DNA of 64,000 nucleotides from Gammaproteobacteria bacterium (GCA_030654835.1 JAURWS010000013.1:1-64000); one strand, 5' to 3'. Positions 27,716 to 37,942 are shown, counted from the stretch's first letter. A program made the numbers and translations. The notes: generated by a model from the sequence alone, not told the origin.

Positions 27716-27744
27716 CCCGCCAATTACACTTTCGGAAACTTTTC

Positions 27745-27999
27745 ATGGCACTAAGTCAGCAGGACAGAACTGAACTCGAGGCAGCAGCGTTTCGGCGCCT
27801 GCTGCAGCATCTCGACGACAACAAGGATGTGCAGAACATCGACCTCATGAATCTCGCCGGCTTCTGCCGCAACTGTCTCGCGAAATGGTATGCAGCGGCG
27901 GCGCAGGAGAAGGGGCTTGAGGTCGACTACGATCAGGCGAGAGAGATTGTCTACGGCATGCCATATGCTGAGTGGAAGGAAAAGTTCCAAAAGCCCTGA
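27745..27999 (+). CDS. DUF1244-family protein
   Basis: LMNLAGFCRNCLAKWYAAAAQEKGLEVDYDQAREIVYGMPYAEWKEKFQ. Confidence 0.85.
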   Translation: MALSQQDRTELEAAAFRRLLQHLDDNKDVQNIDLMNLAGFCRNCLAKWYAAAAQEKGLEVDYDQAREIVYGMPYAEWKEKFQKP

Positions 28000-28011
28000 A
28001 GAACCCCTGAC

Positions 28012-28088
28012 TGTGGGAGCCTGCCTGCAGGCGATTTCTTGATGCAACTACTGCGCATTGAGATATCGCCTGCAGGCAGGCTCCCACA
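28012..28088. repeat. REP pair, TGTGGGAGCCTGCCTGCAGGCGAT family
   Basis: 28012..28035 and its inverse at 28065..28088. Confidence 0.9.
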
Positions 28089-28104
28089 CGGGCGGCCCCT
28101 GGAT

Positions 28105-29097
28105 TTAGCCTGACTCCACGTTGAAGAGCTTGTTACGCACCAAATGCCTGTACTCATTGGGCGTGATGGTGTTGATGCGCTTGAACAATGACGAGAAATA
28201 ACTGGTGTCCTGATAGCCCACCGCGAACGCGATTTCCGCGATACTCAGATTGCTGAGCTTCAACAGAGCCTTGGCCTGCTCCAGCCGCACTTCCTGCAGG
28301 TACTGCAGAGGCGTCTTGCCAGCAGCGTGCCGGAAGCGACGATTGAAAGAGCGCACGCTGATATCGAAGCGCTTCGCCAACTCCTGCAGTTGCACATCGC
28401 GCTGATAATTTTTCTGCAGCCATTCCTGAATCTTGATGATCTGCTCGTCGTGATGCGTGTTCTTCTCCTCGCTTGCCAGCAGCATCGACTCATACGAGCG
28501 CTTCAATTCGTGGGTGAAGTGGTGCGCGACTTCATCCGCTGCCTCGGCTGTGAACAGCATCTCCACGAAGTGCAGCATCACATCGCGTACCGCGTTCACG
28601 CTGCCTGTACAGTAAAGGCGGTCGGCGTGAGTGATGAAGCGTTTGCGCTGCAATTTGACGCGCGGATAGCGCTTCTGGAAGTCGTCGAAATAGTACCAAT
28701 GCGTGGTAGCGTTGCGTCCGTCCAGCAGGCCGGCTTCTGCCAGAAAATAACTGCCGGTACCCACGCTGCAAATGGTCGCCCCTTGCGCGTGCTGAGCGGC
28801 CAGCCACGCGGTGATTGATGGGTGGCTTCTGACGATGGCATTGGGGTTGCCCCACAAGGCCGGCACGAAAATCAGATCGGTCCGGGTGATGTCGGTGATG
28901 CTGGCGGAGGGTTGAATGCCGATGCCTCCACTCATGGTCACGGGCGCGCCATTGTGGCTGGCGACCACGAAGCTGCGTCGCTCCGCACGTTTGTTGCGAA
29001 TGCGTGTGATGACGTCGGCCGCGTGCAGCATCTCCAGCGGAATGGTGATGCTGGAGGCGAGTGCGTCATCGATGGCCAGAATGGTGGCGTGTCTCAC
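28105..29097 (-). CDS. GlxA-family AraC-type transcriptional regulator
   Basis: DJ-1/PfpI-like N-terminus and AraC HTH (FDISVRSFNRRFRHAAGKTPLQYLQEVRLEQAKALL). Confidence 0.9.
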   Translation of the reverse strand: MRHATILAIDDALASSITIPLEMLHAADVITRIRNKRAERRSFVVASHNGAPVTMSGGIGIQPSASITDITRTDLIFVPALWGNPNAIVRSHPSITAWLAAQHAQGATICSVGTGSYFLAEAGLLDGRNATTHWYYFDDFQKRYPRVKLQRKRFITHADRLYCTGSVNAVRDVMLHFVEMLFTAEAADEVAHHFTHELKRSYESMLLASEEKNTHHDEQIIKIQEWLQKNYQRDVQLQELAKRFDISVRSFNRRFRHAAGKTPLQYLQEVRLEQAKALLKLSNLSIAEIAFAVGYQDTSYFSSLFKRINTITPNEYRHLVRNKLFNVESG

Positions 29098-29600
29098 GAG
29101 ATTCCCGTGTATTCAACATCCAGTACATACCAGCTGCGCAATCCGCCGGGCGTGGATATCTCCACCTCGCTGCCCGCAGGTTTGCCGAGCAGCGCCCTGC
29201 CCAGAGGAGCGTCCACGCTGATGTAACCGGGTTGATCTCCAATTTCGTCTCTGCCCACAAGTCGATAGTGATGTTCTACGCCGTCGTCATCTTCGATGCG
29301 CACATAGGCGCCGAAGTAGATGCGGCTCGTATCGGCAGGAGGCTTGTCGACGATCGTCAATACTTCGAGACGCTTGCTCAGATGGCGGACGCGCCTGTCG
29401 ATCTCCCGCAGGCGTTTCTTGCCGTAGATGTACTCGGCATTCTCCGAACGATCCCCCAGCGCGGCAGCATCACTGACAGACTGCGTGACCGTCGGGCGTT
29501 CTACCTTCCACAGATAGTTCAGCTCGTCACGCAGGCGTTTCTCGCCCTCGGCGGTGATGTAGTTGGAAATACTGGGGAGAGGTTTTTTTTCGGCTGACAT
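29094..29600 (-). CDS. greB: Transcription elongation factor GreB
   Basis: NYITAEGEKRLRDELNYLWKVERPTVTQSVSDAAALGDRSENAEYIYGKKRLREIDRR. Confidence 0.95.
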   Translation of the reverse strand: MSAEKKPLPSISNYITAEGEKRLRDELNYLWKVERPTVTQSVSDAAALGDRSENAEYIYGKKRLREIDRRVRHLSKRLEVLTIVDKPPADTSRIYFGAYVRIEDDDGVEHHYRLVGRDEIGDQPGYISVDAPLGRALLGKPAGSEVEISTPGGLRSWYVLDVEYTGIS

Positions 29601-29681
29601 GTGGTGCTTATCCGGGGCTCATAAGAGGTATTTGTGCAAAGCACCATAGCCGATTTTGCAGGGCGTGGCACCAGTGACTTA

Positions 29682-30785
29682 TCAGCGTTGCTCCAGGCGC
29701 AGGGGCAGCTGGCGGCTGCGGGGGTTGTTCGTGAAGGCCGCCGTCGCCGATGAGGAACCGATGGGTTCCAGTTTGACGCCCAACCCGAGCAGGCGCACCG
29801 GGCGATTGCCGCGGGCATAGCCCTCTGTGCACAGGGCGATGTAGCCCTCCAGGTCGGTTTCACAGGAAATGGCTTCCACTGTGGTGGTGACAAAATCCTC
29901 AAACTTGATCTTCATGTATTTCTTGCTGATGCGGTATTCGTCCTCGACCCGGCGCAGCCGCTGCAGCAGTTGTTCATGCAGTTCCGGCAGGCGCTCCAGA
30001 CACGCTGCCAGTGACGGCAGATCGGTAACATAGGTATTCTCGACGCTGAGGGATTTGCGGGTCCGGTCCGTCGACACCTCGCGTTCGTCGATACCTCGGC
30101 ACAGTCTGTAGAGGCCAGTGCCAAAGCTGCCGAACTGGGCGACGAGGTCGATTTCACTGAGCTCGCGCAGGTCGGCACAGGTCTGAATGCCCAGAGCGTG
30201 CAGGCGTCCGGCCGTGACCTTGCCGACGCCAAAGAGTTTCTTCACGGGTAGAGCCCTGACGAAGGCGTCTACCTCCTCAGGTTTGACGACAAACTGGCCG
30301 TCCGGTTTGTTCCAGTCGCTGGCCACCTTGGCGATGAATTTGTTGGGAGCGATGCCGGCAGATAACGTGATGCCAACTTCCTCGCGGACCCGGCGACGGA
30401 TCTCCTGAGCAATCAGGGTGGCGCTGCCGTGACAGGCCGTGGCATGAGTGACGTCAAGATAAGCCTCATCAAGAGAGAGCGGCTCAATCAGCGCGGTGTA
30501 ATCACGAAAGATGGCATGCACGGCAGAGGAGGCCTCGCGATACTTGTCCATGCGCGGAAAGATCACGATCAGTTGCGGGCATTGCCGCAGGGCGGTCGCC
30601 ATCGGCATGGCGGAATGAATACCGAACTTGCGGGCCTCGTAATTACAAGTCGCGACGACGCCGCGCTGCTGCGGACTGCCGCCGACGGCCACAGGCAGGC
30701 CGACCAGCGCGGGATTGTCGCGGGTTTCGATGGCTGCGTAAAAGCAGTCACAGTCGGCGTGGATGATTTTGCGGGAAGCGCTCAT
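29682..30785 (-). CDS. dinB: DNA polymerase IV
   Basis: MSASRKIIHADCDCFYAAIETRDNPALVGLPVAVGG, SLDEAYLDVT. Confidence 0.96.
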   Translation of the reverse strand: MSASRKIIHADCDCFYAAIETRDNPALVGLPVAVGGSPQQRGVVATCNYEARKFGIHSAMPMATALRQCPQLIVIFPRMDKYREASSAVHAIFRDYTALIEPLSLDEAYLDVTHATACHGSATLIAQEIRRRVREEVGITLSAGIAPNKFIAKVASDWNKPDGQFVVKPEEVDAFVRALPVKKLFGVGKVTAGRLHALGIQTCADLRELSEIDLVAQFGSFGTGLYRLCRGIDEREVSTDRTRKSLSVENTYVTDLPSLAACLERLPELHEQLLQRLRRVEDEYRISKKYMKIKFEDFVTTTVEAISCETDLEGYIALCTEGYARGNRPVRLLGLGVKLEPIGSSSATAAFTNNPRSRQLPLRLEQR

Positions 30786-30808
30786 GGGCGCCATTGTATT
30801 CGAAAGCA

Positions 30809-30877
30809 TGTGGGAGCGGGCCTTGCCCGCGATGGGGCGTAGCACACAGTCAATCGCGGGCAAGGCCCGCTCCCACA
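30809..30877. repeat. REP pair (BIME), GTGGGAGCGGGC family
   Basis: TGTGGGAGCGGGCCTTGCCCGCGAT ... ATCGCGGGCAAGGCCCGCTCCCACA. Confidence 0.92.
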
Positions 30878-30888
30878 GGGTGTACGGA

Positions 30889-31977
30889 TCAGCCGTTGCG
30901 CTTCTCGAAGTCTTTCATGAAGTCCACCAGCTTCTGGCAGCCTTCCACCGGCATCGCGTTGTAGATGGAGGCGCGGATGCCGCCGACCAGACGGTGACCC
31001 TTCAGTGCATACAGGCCCTGCTTGTTGGCTTCGCTGACGAAGGTGTCGGTCAGCTCGGGCTTGGCGATGTTGAAGGTCACGTTCATCACGGAGCGGTGAT
31101 CCTTGTGGGCAGAGCCGATGTAGAAGTCGGTGCTGTCGATGGCATCATAGATCAGCTTGGCTTTCTTCTCGTTCTGAACCTGGATGGCATCCACACCGCC
31201 TTGTTCTTTCAGCCATTCCAGCACCAGCATCATCATGTAGATGGCAAAGGTGTTGTTGGTGTTGTAGAGCGAATGGTTCTTCGCATACACGGAGTAGTCG
31301 AGCAGCGAAGGCGTGTACGGCAGCGCGTGGCCGAGCAGATCCTCGCGGATCAGCACCAGTGCCATGCCGGCCGGGCCAAGGTTCTTTTGCAGGCCGGCGA
31401 AGATCACGCCGAACTGATTGTAGTCGAGCTTGCGTGACAGCAGCTCGGAGGTCATGTCCGCCACCAGCGGGATGCTGCCGGTGTCGGGGAACTGCTGCCA
31501 GCGGGTACCGAAAATGGTGTTGTTGCTGGTGATGTGCACGTAGGACGTGTCGGCATCCAGCGCTTGCGGATCGAAGGCGGGGATGCGGTCGTAGTTGGTC
31601 GCTTCGCTGGTGGCGGCGCAGATCACGTTGCCAAAGCGAGAAGCTTCTTTGCGGGCCAGCATGGCGAAGTTGCCGGAGTCGACATAGGCGGCCTTGTGCG
31701 CGGGCTTCAGGTTCAGCAGGTTCAACGGGATGGCAGAGAACTGCATCTGCGCACCGCCGTGGACGTACAGAATCTTGTAGTTGTCGGGTATGCCGGAGAG
31801 CTCTTTGAACAGAGCGTCGGTTTTGTCGATGACGGCATCGAATTCCTTGCAGCGGTGGCTGATCTCGATGAGACCGGCGCCCATGCCTCGGAAGTCGAGG
31901 AATTCGTCGCGAGCTTTCTCCATTACAGACGTTGGCAACATGGCCGGGCCGGCCCCGAAGTTAAATACGCGTGTCAT
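30889..31977 (-). CDS. serC: Phosphoserine aminotransferase
   Basis: MTRVFNFGAGPAMLPTSVMEKARDEFLDFRGMGAGLIEISHR. Confidence 0.96.
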   Translation of the reverse strand: MTRVFNFGAGPAMLPTSVMEKARDEFLDFRGMGAGLIEISHRCKEFDAVIDKTDALFKELSGIPDNYKILYVHGGAQMQFSAIPLNLLNLKPAHKAAYVDSGNFAMLARKEASRFGNVICAATSEATNYDRIPAFDPQALDADTSYVHITSNNTIFGTRWQQFPDTGSIPLVADMTSELLSRKLDYNQFGVIFAGLQKNLGPAGMALVLIREDLLGHALPYTPSLLDYSVYAKNHSLYNTNNTFAIYMMMLVLEWLKEQGGVDAIQVQNEKKAKLIYDAIDSTDFYIGSAHKDHRSVMNVTFNIAKPELTDTFVSEANKQGLYALKGHRLVGGIRASIYNAMPVEGCQKLVDFMKDFEKRNG

Positions 31978-32027
31978 AGTGGTTTCCTGGGTTACTAGTT
32001 TAAAAACTGGTTTGGGCTTGGTGGCGT

Positions 32028-32176
32028 GGGGCAAGAGCGCGGGGTTGGCAGGGGTGTGGGGTTGGCAGGTGTGACACGCCGTGAACCCATCCATGGGGGC
32101 TCGCCTTCGCCATCCATGGCTCAGGACGGTCACACCTGCCAACCCCACACCCCTGCCAACCCCGCACTCCTGCCCC
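32028..32176. repeat. Inverted-repeat element 1: 43-bp arm, 63-bp core, 43-bp arm
   Basis: Arms 32028..32070 and 32134..32176 complementary with 2 mismatches; core 32071..32133 GTGACACGCCGTGAACCCATCCATGGGGGCTCGCCTTCGCCATCCATGGCTCAGGACGGTCAC. Confidence 0.92.
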
Positions 32177-32271
32177 CTCAAGTCCAGTGGCAGCGTTTGG
32201 CTGCGGGCGTACTGCAATGTTGTTTTGTGCTTGCTCTTCAGTGGCAGCCTGCCGATTACTGATGAGCTTCG

Positions 32272-32386
32272 AGGAGAGTTGTGGTGCCTCAGGCACTGTG
32301 ACCGTCTTGAGCCATGGATGGCGAAAGCGAGCCCCCACGGATGGGTTCACGGCGTGTCACAGGGCCTGAGGTACCACAACTCTCCT
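32272..32386. repeat. Inverted-repeat element 2: 23-bp arms, inverted copy of the same 63-bp core
   Basis: Arms AGGAGAGTTGTGGTGCCTCAGGC and GCCTGAGGTACCACAACTCTCCT (1 mismatch); core 32298..32360 is the reverse complement of core 1 with 3 mismatches in 63. Confidence 0.92.
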
Positions 32387-32395
32387 TACACTGAT

Positions 32396-33574
32396 CTAAA
32401 GAACAGTTACCTTGATCACATCCTGAATAGCGGCAATTTCGGCCAGTGCTGCATCGGACGGACGGGTCGCCACATCGATCAGATTGTAGGCGATCTCGTT
32501 GCGGCTCTTGTTGATCATGTCCACCACGTTGATGTTCTGATCCGCCAGAATCGACAGAATCTGCCCCAGCATCTTCGGCACATTCTTGTTGCTGATCGCA
32601 ATACGGGTTCCCTTAACAGCATTCGCCGCGCGATCCAGGCTGATACTTGGGAAATTCACCGAATTCCTGATATTGCCGTTTTCCAGGAACTCCATCAGCT
32701 GATCCGCCGCCATCACCGCACAATTGTCCTCGGCCTCATCGGTGCTGGCACCGATATGCGGCATCAGGATTACGTCGTCACGTCCGATCAGTTCCGCGCA
32801 GGGGAAGTCTGCTACGTACATACGCAGTTGCTTGTTGTTCAGACCTGCCACGATCGCCTCGGTGTTGACGATCTCATCACGCGAGAAGTTCAGCAGGCAC
32901 AGGCCTGGCTTCATGGCGGCGACCATGTCGGCATTGATCAGGTTGCGAGTGGCTTCCATTACTGGCAGGTGCAATGTCACGAAATCAGAGTTGGCCAGCA
33001 GCGAAGTGATGTTCTCGATCTTGCGCACTTGGTTGGGGAGGCGCCAAGCGGCATCCACGGAGAGAGCAGGGTCATAACCAAGCACGGTCATGCCCAGGCC
33101 GATGGCCATCTCGGCGACCAGCGAGCCAATGGCGCCAAGGCCGATGATGCCCAGCGTCTTGCCGGCGATCTCGCCACCCTTGAAGCGAATCTTCTCCTGC
33201 TCCAGCAGCTTGGACATCGCGGTATTGTCTTTCATGTCGAACAGCGAGTTCACGTAGGCGATGCCCGGCAGGATGCCGCGTGAGGACAGTAGCAGGCCAC
33301 ACAACACCAGTTCCTTCACGGCATTGGCGTTGGCGCCAGGGGTGTTGAAGACAACGATGCCCTTCTCCGTGTAACTGGCAACGGGGACGTTGTTGACACC
33401 GGCGCCCGCACGGGCCACGGCTTTGAGGTTCGGGTTGACATCGCTGTCCTGCAGCTTGTGGCTGCGCACCAGAATGGCGTCGGAGCTGGCTATGCCGGGG
33501 CCGACTTCGTAAGTGCCTGGGAAGCGCACGAGGCCTTTGCTGGAGATCTGGTTGAATGTCTGAATCTTGAACAT
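32396..33574 (-). CDS. serA: D-3-phosphoglycerate dehydrogenase
   Basis: GKTLGIIGLGAIGSLVAEMAIGLGMTVLGYDP, ACT-type C-terminus. Confidence 0.93.
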   Translation of the reverse strand: MFKIQTFNQISSKGLVRFPGTYEVGPGIASSDAILVRSHKLQDSDVNPNLKAVARAGAGVNNVPVASYTEKGIVVFNTPGANANAVKELVLCGLLLSSRGILPGIAYVNSLFDMKDNTAMSKLLEQEKIRFKGGEIAGKTLGIIGLGAIGSLVAEMAIGLGMTVLGYDPALSVDAAWRLPNQVRKIENITSLLANSDFVTLHLPVMEATRNLINADMVAAMKPGLCLLNFSRDEIVNTEAIVAGLNNKQLRMYVADFPCAELIGRDDVILMPHIGASTDEAEDNCAVMAADQLMEFLENGNIRNSVNFPSISLDRAANAVKGTRIAISNKNVPKMLGQILSILADQNINVVDMINKSRNEIAYNLIDVATRPSDAALAEIAAIQDVIKVTVL

Positions 33575-33903
33575 CGTCGCTACCTTGCTGTCTCTGGAGT
33601 GTTGCTGAAGATGCGCGACGAATCATCTACCGCGTCTAAGCCCTAGGCGAATCCGTGAGCGCTGGGGGCAAGGAAGTGGATCAAAATGGGTGCGCGCGTG
33701 AAATTTTAAAAGGCGGACTTTATATCCTGAAACGACCTTGAAAGCCAGTGTCACGTTGTGTTCGGGCAGTGCTTGAGGAGTGCGTAATGAGAAGGACGAC
33801 AGGCTTGTAATTGCCACTGCAACCTTGGTTTTCGGTGGCAGGCAAACGGGCTATCATGCCCGCTCTCGGCATTGGCTGCGGGCAACGGGACGAGGCGTTA
33901 TCG

Positions 33904-34809
33904 ATGTCATTACTGAAGGTTGGGATAGCCGAATCCATAGGTGGCGGGCGGGTGCCAGTGCTGCGTGTGCTGGCCCGCAATGCCAGCCTGATGACGGGGC
34001 CAGGGACTAACAGTTATCTGCTGGGCACCGAGCGTTTGGCGCTTGTCGATCCAGGCCCCGCAGATCCTCTTCATATCGAGACTCTGCTGGAGATTCTGGA
34101 GGGGAGGCCGCTGGACTGGATCTTTGTCACCCATACCCACAGCGACCACGCGCCTGGAGCGGCGCTGCTGCAGGCGCGGACCGGTGCCCGGATCGTCGGC
34201 CTGGCTGCTCCCGCAGCGGTATCGGGTGCTGGCTACCATGACCAGACTTTTGTTCCTGCGCGCCTCTATCGTGACGGCGAGGTGATCGATTGCGGAGAGT
34301 TTCAAATGCACCTGCTGCATACGCCCGGCCATGCCTCCAATCATCTGTGTTTCCATCTGGAAGAGGAGGGCATGCTCTTCACCGGTGACCACATTCTGGA
34401 GGGGACAACTCCCGTGATTCTGCCGCCCGATGGCAATATGGGCCACTACCTGGATTCGCTACGGCGGCTGCAATTGTTGTCATTGGGGTCGCTCGCGCCG
34501 GGTCATGGCCATCTTCTGGAGGACCCGCAAACGGTCATTGCGACGCTGATTCGTCATCGTCTGCGCCGGGAGGCGAAGGTGCTCACCGCCCTGCTGGCTT
34601 TGAATCGCCTGGCGGGGCACGCTACTCTGGAGGAATTGACCCCCGAGGTGTATGACGACGTATCCGTGCATCTATGGCCGTGGGCGCAGCGCACATTGCT
34701 TGCTCATCTGCTTAAACTCGAAGAGGATGGCAGGGTTGAGCGAGAAGGTGAGCATTGGCACGTCTTCCCCGTCGGTGCGTCACAGGATGCTACAAATCAT
34801 GACAGTTGA
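33904..34809 (+). CDS. MBL-fold metallo-hydrolase
   Basis: THTHSDHAPGAALL, HTPGHASNHLCF, LFTGDHILEG. Confidence 0.9.
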   Translation: MSLLKVGIAESIGGGRVPVLRVLARNASLMTGPGTNSYLLGTERLALVDPGPADPLHIETLLEILEGRPLDWIFVTHTHSDHAPGAALLQARTGARIVGLAAPAAVSGAGYHDQTFVPARLYRDGEVIDCGEFQMHLLHTPGHASNHLCFHLEEEGMLFTGDHILEGTTPVILPPDGNMGHYLDSLRRLQLLSLGSLAPGHGHLLEDPQTVIATLIRHRLRREAKVLTALLALNRLAGHATLEELTPEVYDDVSVHLWPWAQRTLLAHLLKLEEDGRVEREGEHWHVFPVGASQDATNHDS

Positions 34810-35101
34810 GGTAGGATTGGATGGCGGCAAATCGTCACCATGGTTCGTCTATCTGATCCTCTGCGGTGACGGCTCGCTCTATGCCGGCATTACCACGGAC
34901 GTGGAGCGCAGGCTTCTCGAACATCGGCAGGGCGTGCCCCGTGGGGCGCGTTATCTGCGTGGCAGAGGGCCACTGCAGGTCGTCTTTAAAATGGCTGCCG
35001 CCAATCGATCACAGGCATCCATACTGGAGTGTAGGATCAAGCGCTTGCCCAGGCTGGAGAAGCGGCGCCTGATCGCTGGAGAGTTGGAGTTGACGCTCTG
35101 A
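34799..35101 (+). CDS. GIY-YIG nuclease superfamily protein
   Basis: WFVYLILCGDGSLYAGITTDVERRLLEHRQGVPRGARYLRGRGPLQVVF. Confidence 0.92.
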   Translation: MTVEVGLDGGKSSPWFVYLILCGDGSLYAGITTDVERRLLEHRQGVPRGARYLRGRGPLQVVFKMAAANRSQASILECRIKRLPRLEKRRLIAGELELTL

Positions 35102-35159
35102 CAGACTGCCTGATACATACGAACAACGCATAATAACAACGCATGGAAAGGACTGAAGA

Positions 35160-35654
35160 ATGAGCACCAAAACAAGCGACTGGATGAATCTGATGTCGAG
35201 CATCGCGGTCATCATGGGTATCGTATTTCTAGGGATGGAGGTGCGTCAGAACACCAACATGATGCGCTCCCAGACTCGCGATTCCATCTCCGCGAAACAG
35301 ATGATGTTTTCGGAATGGGTCACCAATGAGATGGAACTTGCCGTGACTATAGCCAAGGTGAATGCCGGTGCGCCCCTGGAGCCGGGTGAGCGAATCATGC
35401 ATGCCTACTTCATGGCGGGTAACTGGCGGGAGTGGGAGAACTCCTACTACCAGTTCCAGCAGGGTCTGTTTGACCGCGCAGAATTTGAGCCGCGCATGGA
35501 TCGCTGGCGCAGTACCATGCGTATCAAGAGTATTCAGGATATGTGGAAATCTACCAGCACCAACTATGCGCCGGCGTTTCGCGCGGAAGTGGACAAGATT
35601 GTGGATTATTGGGAAAGCCAGCCCAATCAACCAACTGATTCCGTTTTTCCTTGA
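35160..35654 (+). CDS. Hypothetical protein with N-terminal TM segment
   Basis: 164-aa ORF downstream of an AGGA-type RBS; no recognised family. Confidence 0.6.
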   Translation: MSTKTSDWMNLMSSIAVIMGIVFLGMEVRQNTNMMRSQTRDSISAKQMMFSEWVTNEMELAVTIAKVNAGAPLEPGERIMHAYFMAGNWREWENSYYQFQQGLFDRAEFEPRMDRWRSTMRIKSIQDMWKSTSTNYAPAFRAEVDKIVDYWESQPNQPTDSVFP

Positions 35655-35855
35655 TCTGTTAAATCATCACTTCCGTCGTAATCCCAGCGACCACATCCGC
35701 GATTCCTGGTACATGGGGCCATATCCTGCCGAAATGAGCCTGCAAAACGATATTTGATGGCGTGCCCGTTATATTTTGTCTGCACCCCCGCCGCGAGGCT
35801 ATAATGCGCCCCTTTCAAGTGCTCCTTTCAGGGGGCATGGCTGCGGAATCGGGTA

Positions 35856-37124
35856 ATGGCAACAATTCTGGATATAGACACTTACATGACCACGCTCGGC
35901 CAGCAGGCTCGGGCGGCGGCGCGCGTGACTGCGCGGGCGACGACGGCGCAGAAGAATGCGGCGTTGCTGGCCATGGCAGAAAGCATTCAGCGCCATCGCG
36001 GTCAGATTGAGCTGGCGAATCAGCGCGACCTCGCGGCCGGTCGCGAGAAGGGGCTCGATGCCGCGATGCTGGACCGGCTGGCGCTGACGCCAAGCCGCAT
36101 CGACGGCATGATCGAAGGGCTGCGTCAGGTGGCAGATCTTCCAGATCCCGTCGGCGAGATTACCGATATGCGCTTTCGTCCGTCGGGCATTCAGGTCGGC
36201 AAGATGCGTGTGCCGCTGGGTGTAGTCGGCATCATTTACGAGTCGCGCCCCAATGTGACCTGTGAAGCAGCCAGCCTGTGCCTGAAGTCCGGCAACGCGG
36301 TCATCCTGCGCGGCGGCTCTGAAGCGATTCATTCCAATCAAGCGATTGCGTCCTGTATCGCCGAGGGGCTGCGCGCAGCGGGTATTACCGAGCATGCGGT
36401 TCAGGTGGTGGCGACGACGGACCGTGAGGCAGTGGGTCGTCTCATCACCATGCCGGCGTTCGTGGATGTGATCATCCCCCGTGGCGGCAAGTCGCTGGTC
36501 GAGCGCATCAGCAGAGAGGCGCGCGTCCCGGTGATCAAGCATCTGGATGGCAACTGTCACGTCTATATCGATGACCGTGCGGACTTGGACAAGGCCTTCA
36601 AGGTAGCCGTGAATGCCAAGACGCATCGCTACGGCACCTGCAACACCATGGAATCGTTGTTGGTCGCAGCAGGTGTCGCCGAGACAATACTGCCAAGGCT
36701 GGCGGTGGCCTATCGTGCGGCCGGTGTCGAGATGCGGGGCTGCGAGAAAACTCTGGCCCTGATTGACGATGCTGTAGCAGCGACGGAAGAGGACTGGGGT
36801 ACCGAGTACCTCGCCCCGATTCTGTCGATTCGGGTGGTTGCCGATCTCGACGAGGCAATGGCACATATCGCGCGCTACAGTTCCGCTCATACCGAAGCGA
36901 TCATCACCGAAGATATTGGCCGCGCGCAGCGTTTCCTGCGCGAAGTGGATTCCAGTTCCGTCATGGTCAATGCCTCGACCCGCTTCGCCGACGGTTTTGA
37001 ATACGGCCTGGGCGCGGAGATCGGTATCTCCACAGACAAGCTGCATGCCCGGGGGCCGGTTGGACTGGAGGGGCTGACCTCCCAGAAATACATCGTGCTG
37101 GGCGATGGCCACATCCGCCAGTAA
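35856..37124 (+). CDS. proA: Gamma-glutamyl phosphate reductase
   Basis: [56 protein letters not shown]. Confidence 0.96.
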   Translation: MATILDIDTYMTTLGQQARAAARVTARATTAQKNAALLAMAESIQRHRGQIELANQRDLAAGREKGLDAAMLDRLALTPSRIDGMIEGLRQVADLPDPVGEITDMRFRPSGIQVGKMRVPLGVVGIIYESRPNVTCEAASLCLKSGNAVILRGGSEAIHSNQAIASCIAEGLRAAGITEHAVQVVATTDREAVGRLITMPAFVDVIIPRGGKSLVERISREARVPVIKHLDGNCHVYIDDRADLDKAFKVAVNAKTHRYGTCNTMESLLVAAGVAETILPRLAVAYRAAGVEMRGCEKTLALIDDAVAATEEDWGTEYLAPILSIRVVADLDEAMAHIARYSSAHTEAIITEDIGRAQRFLREVDSSSVMVNASTRFADGFEYGLGAEIGISTDKLHARGPVGLEGLTSQKYIVLGDGHIRQ

Positions 37125-37148
37125 GGCGCCGCATTGGTTAGTGAGGAG

Positions 37149-37829
37149 ATGAAAGTGCAGGCGGCAGGTCTGGAGTCCGATGGACGACCGGCGCCGCTCA
37201 TCGGAGTGATGGGCGGCATGTTCGATCCGGTTCATAACGGTCATATTGCCGTGGCACTCGCAGCACTCAAGGCGTTGGCACTGGATGAGTTGCGTCTGAT
37301 TCCGTGCCATCTTCCCAATCATCGCGGGCCGGCCTCGGCCTCTGCACAGGAGCGTCTGACCATGCTGCGGTTGGCCGCAGCGGTCGATGATCGGCTGCGT
37401 GTCGACGATCGCGAGTGTCTGCGTCCGGGGGTCTCATACACGGTGGACACGCTGGAGTCTTTGCGAGCCGAGCATGAGACGGCTGTGCTGGTGCTGATCG
37501 TGGGTGCCGATGCATTTGCAGGGCTGACTGGCTGGCATCGCTGGCAGGAAATTTTTGGGCTTGCCAATGTGCTGGTTGTCAGCAGGCCGCAGGCGCTCGA
37601 TACGTGGCCTGCCGCTCTGCAGGAAGAGGTGCAGCAGCGCCAAGTCAGCTCCGGTGAACTGCTGTGTGCAAAGACGCAAGGGAGTGTTCTATTGTTGAAG
37701 GATTTGTATTGGGATATTTCGTCGACCCAGGTTCGCGAAGAATTGCGTCGACACTCGGGCGCAGTCTCCTTGTTGCCGCCAGAAGTAGTGAGCTATATCC
37801 GAGCCCATGGCCTGTATGCACAGGACTGA
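37149..37829 (+). CDS. nadD: Nicotinate-nucleotide adenylyltransferase
   Basis: GVMGGMFDPVHNGHIAVALAAL. Confidence 0.94.
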   Translation: MKVQAAGLESDGRPAPLIGVMGGMFDPVHNGHIAVALAALKALALDELRLIPCHLPNHRGPASASAQERLTMLRLAAAVDDRLRVDDRECLRPGVSYTVDTLESLRAEHETAVLVLIVGADAFAGLTGWHRWQEIFGLANVLVVSRPQALDTWPAALQEEVQQRQVSSGELLCAKTQGSVLLLKDLYWDISSTQVREELRRHSGAVSLLPPEVVSYIRAHGLYAQD

Positions 37830-37858
37830 TGGAAAGATTTTGCAAGTTAATCACATTT

Positions 37859-37907
37859 GATCGTTTAAGATTTTGATCGTTTAAGATTTGAATCCGCGAT
37901 CGTTTAA
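37859..37907. repeat. Three GATCGTTTAA repeats upstream of rsfS
   Basis: GATCGTTTAA at 37859, 37875 and 37898. Confidence 0.85.
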
Positions 37908-37942
37908 ATAATACCGCGAGACTACATAAGGATTACGACAGT

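Noticed and set aside
32081-33283. 400-aa plus-strand ORF across the inverted repeats and serA
   Set aside because: Runs antisense to serA and through the palindromic elements; composition typical of a shadow ORF.
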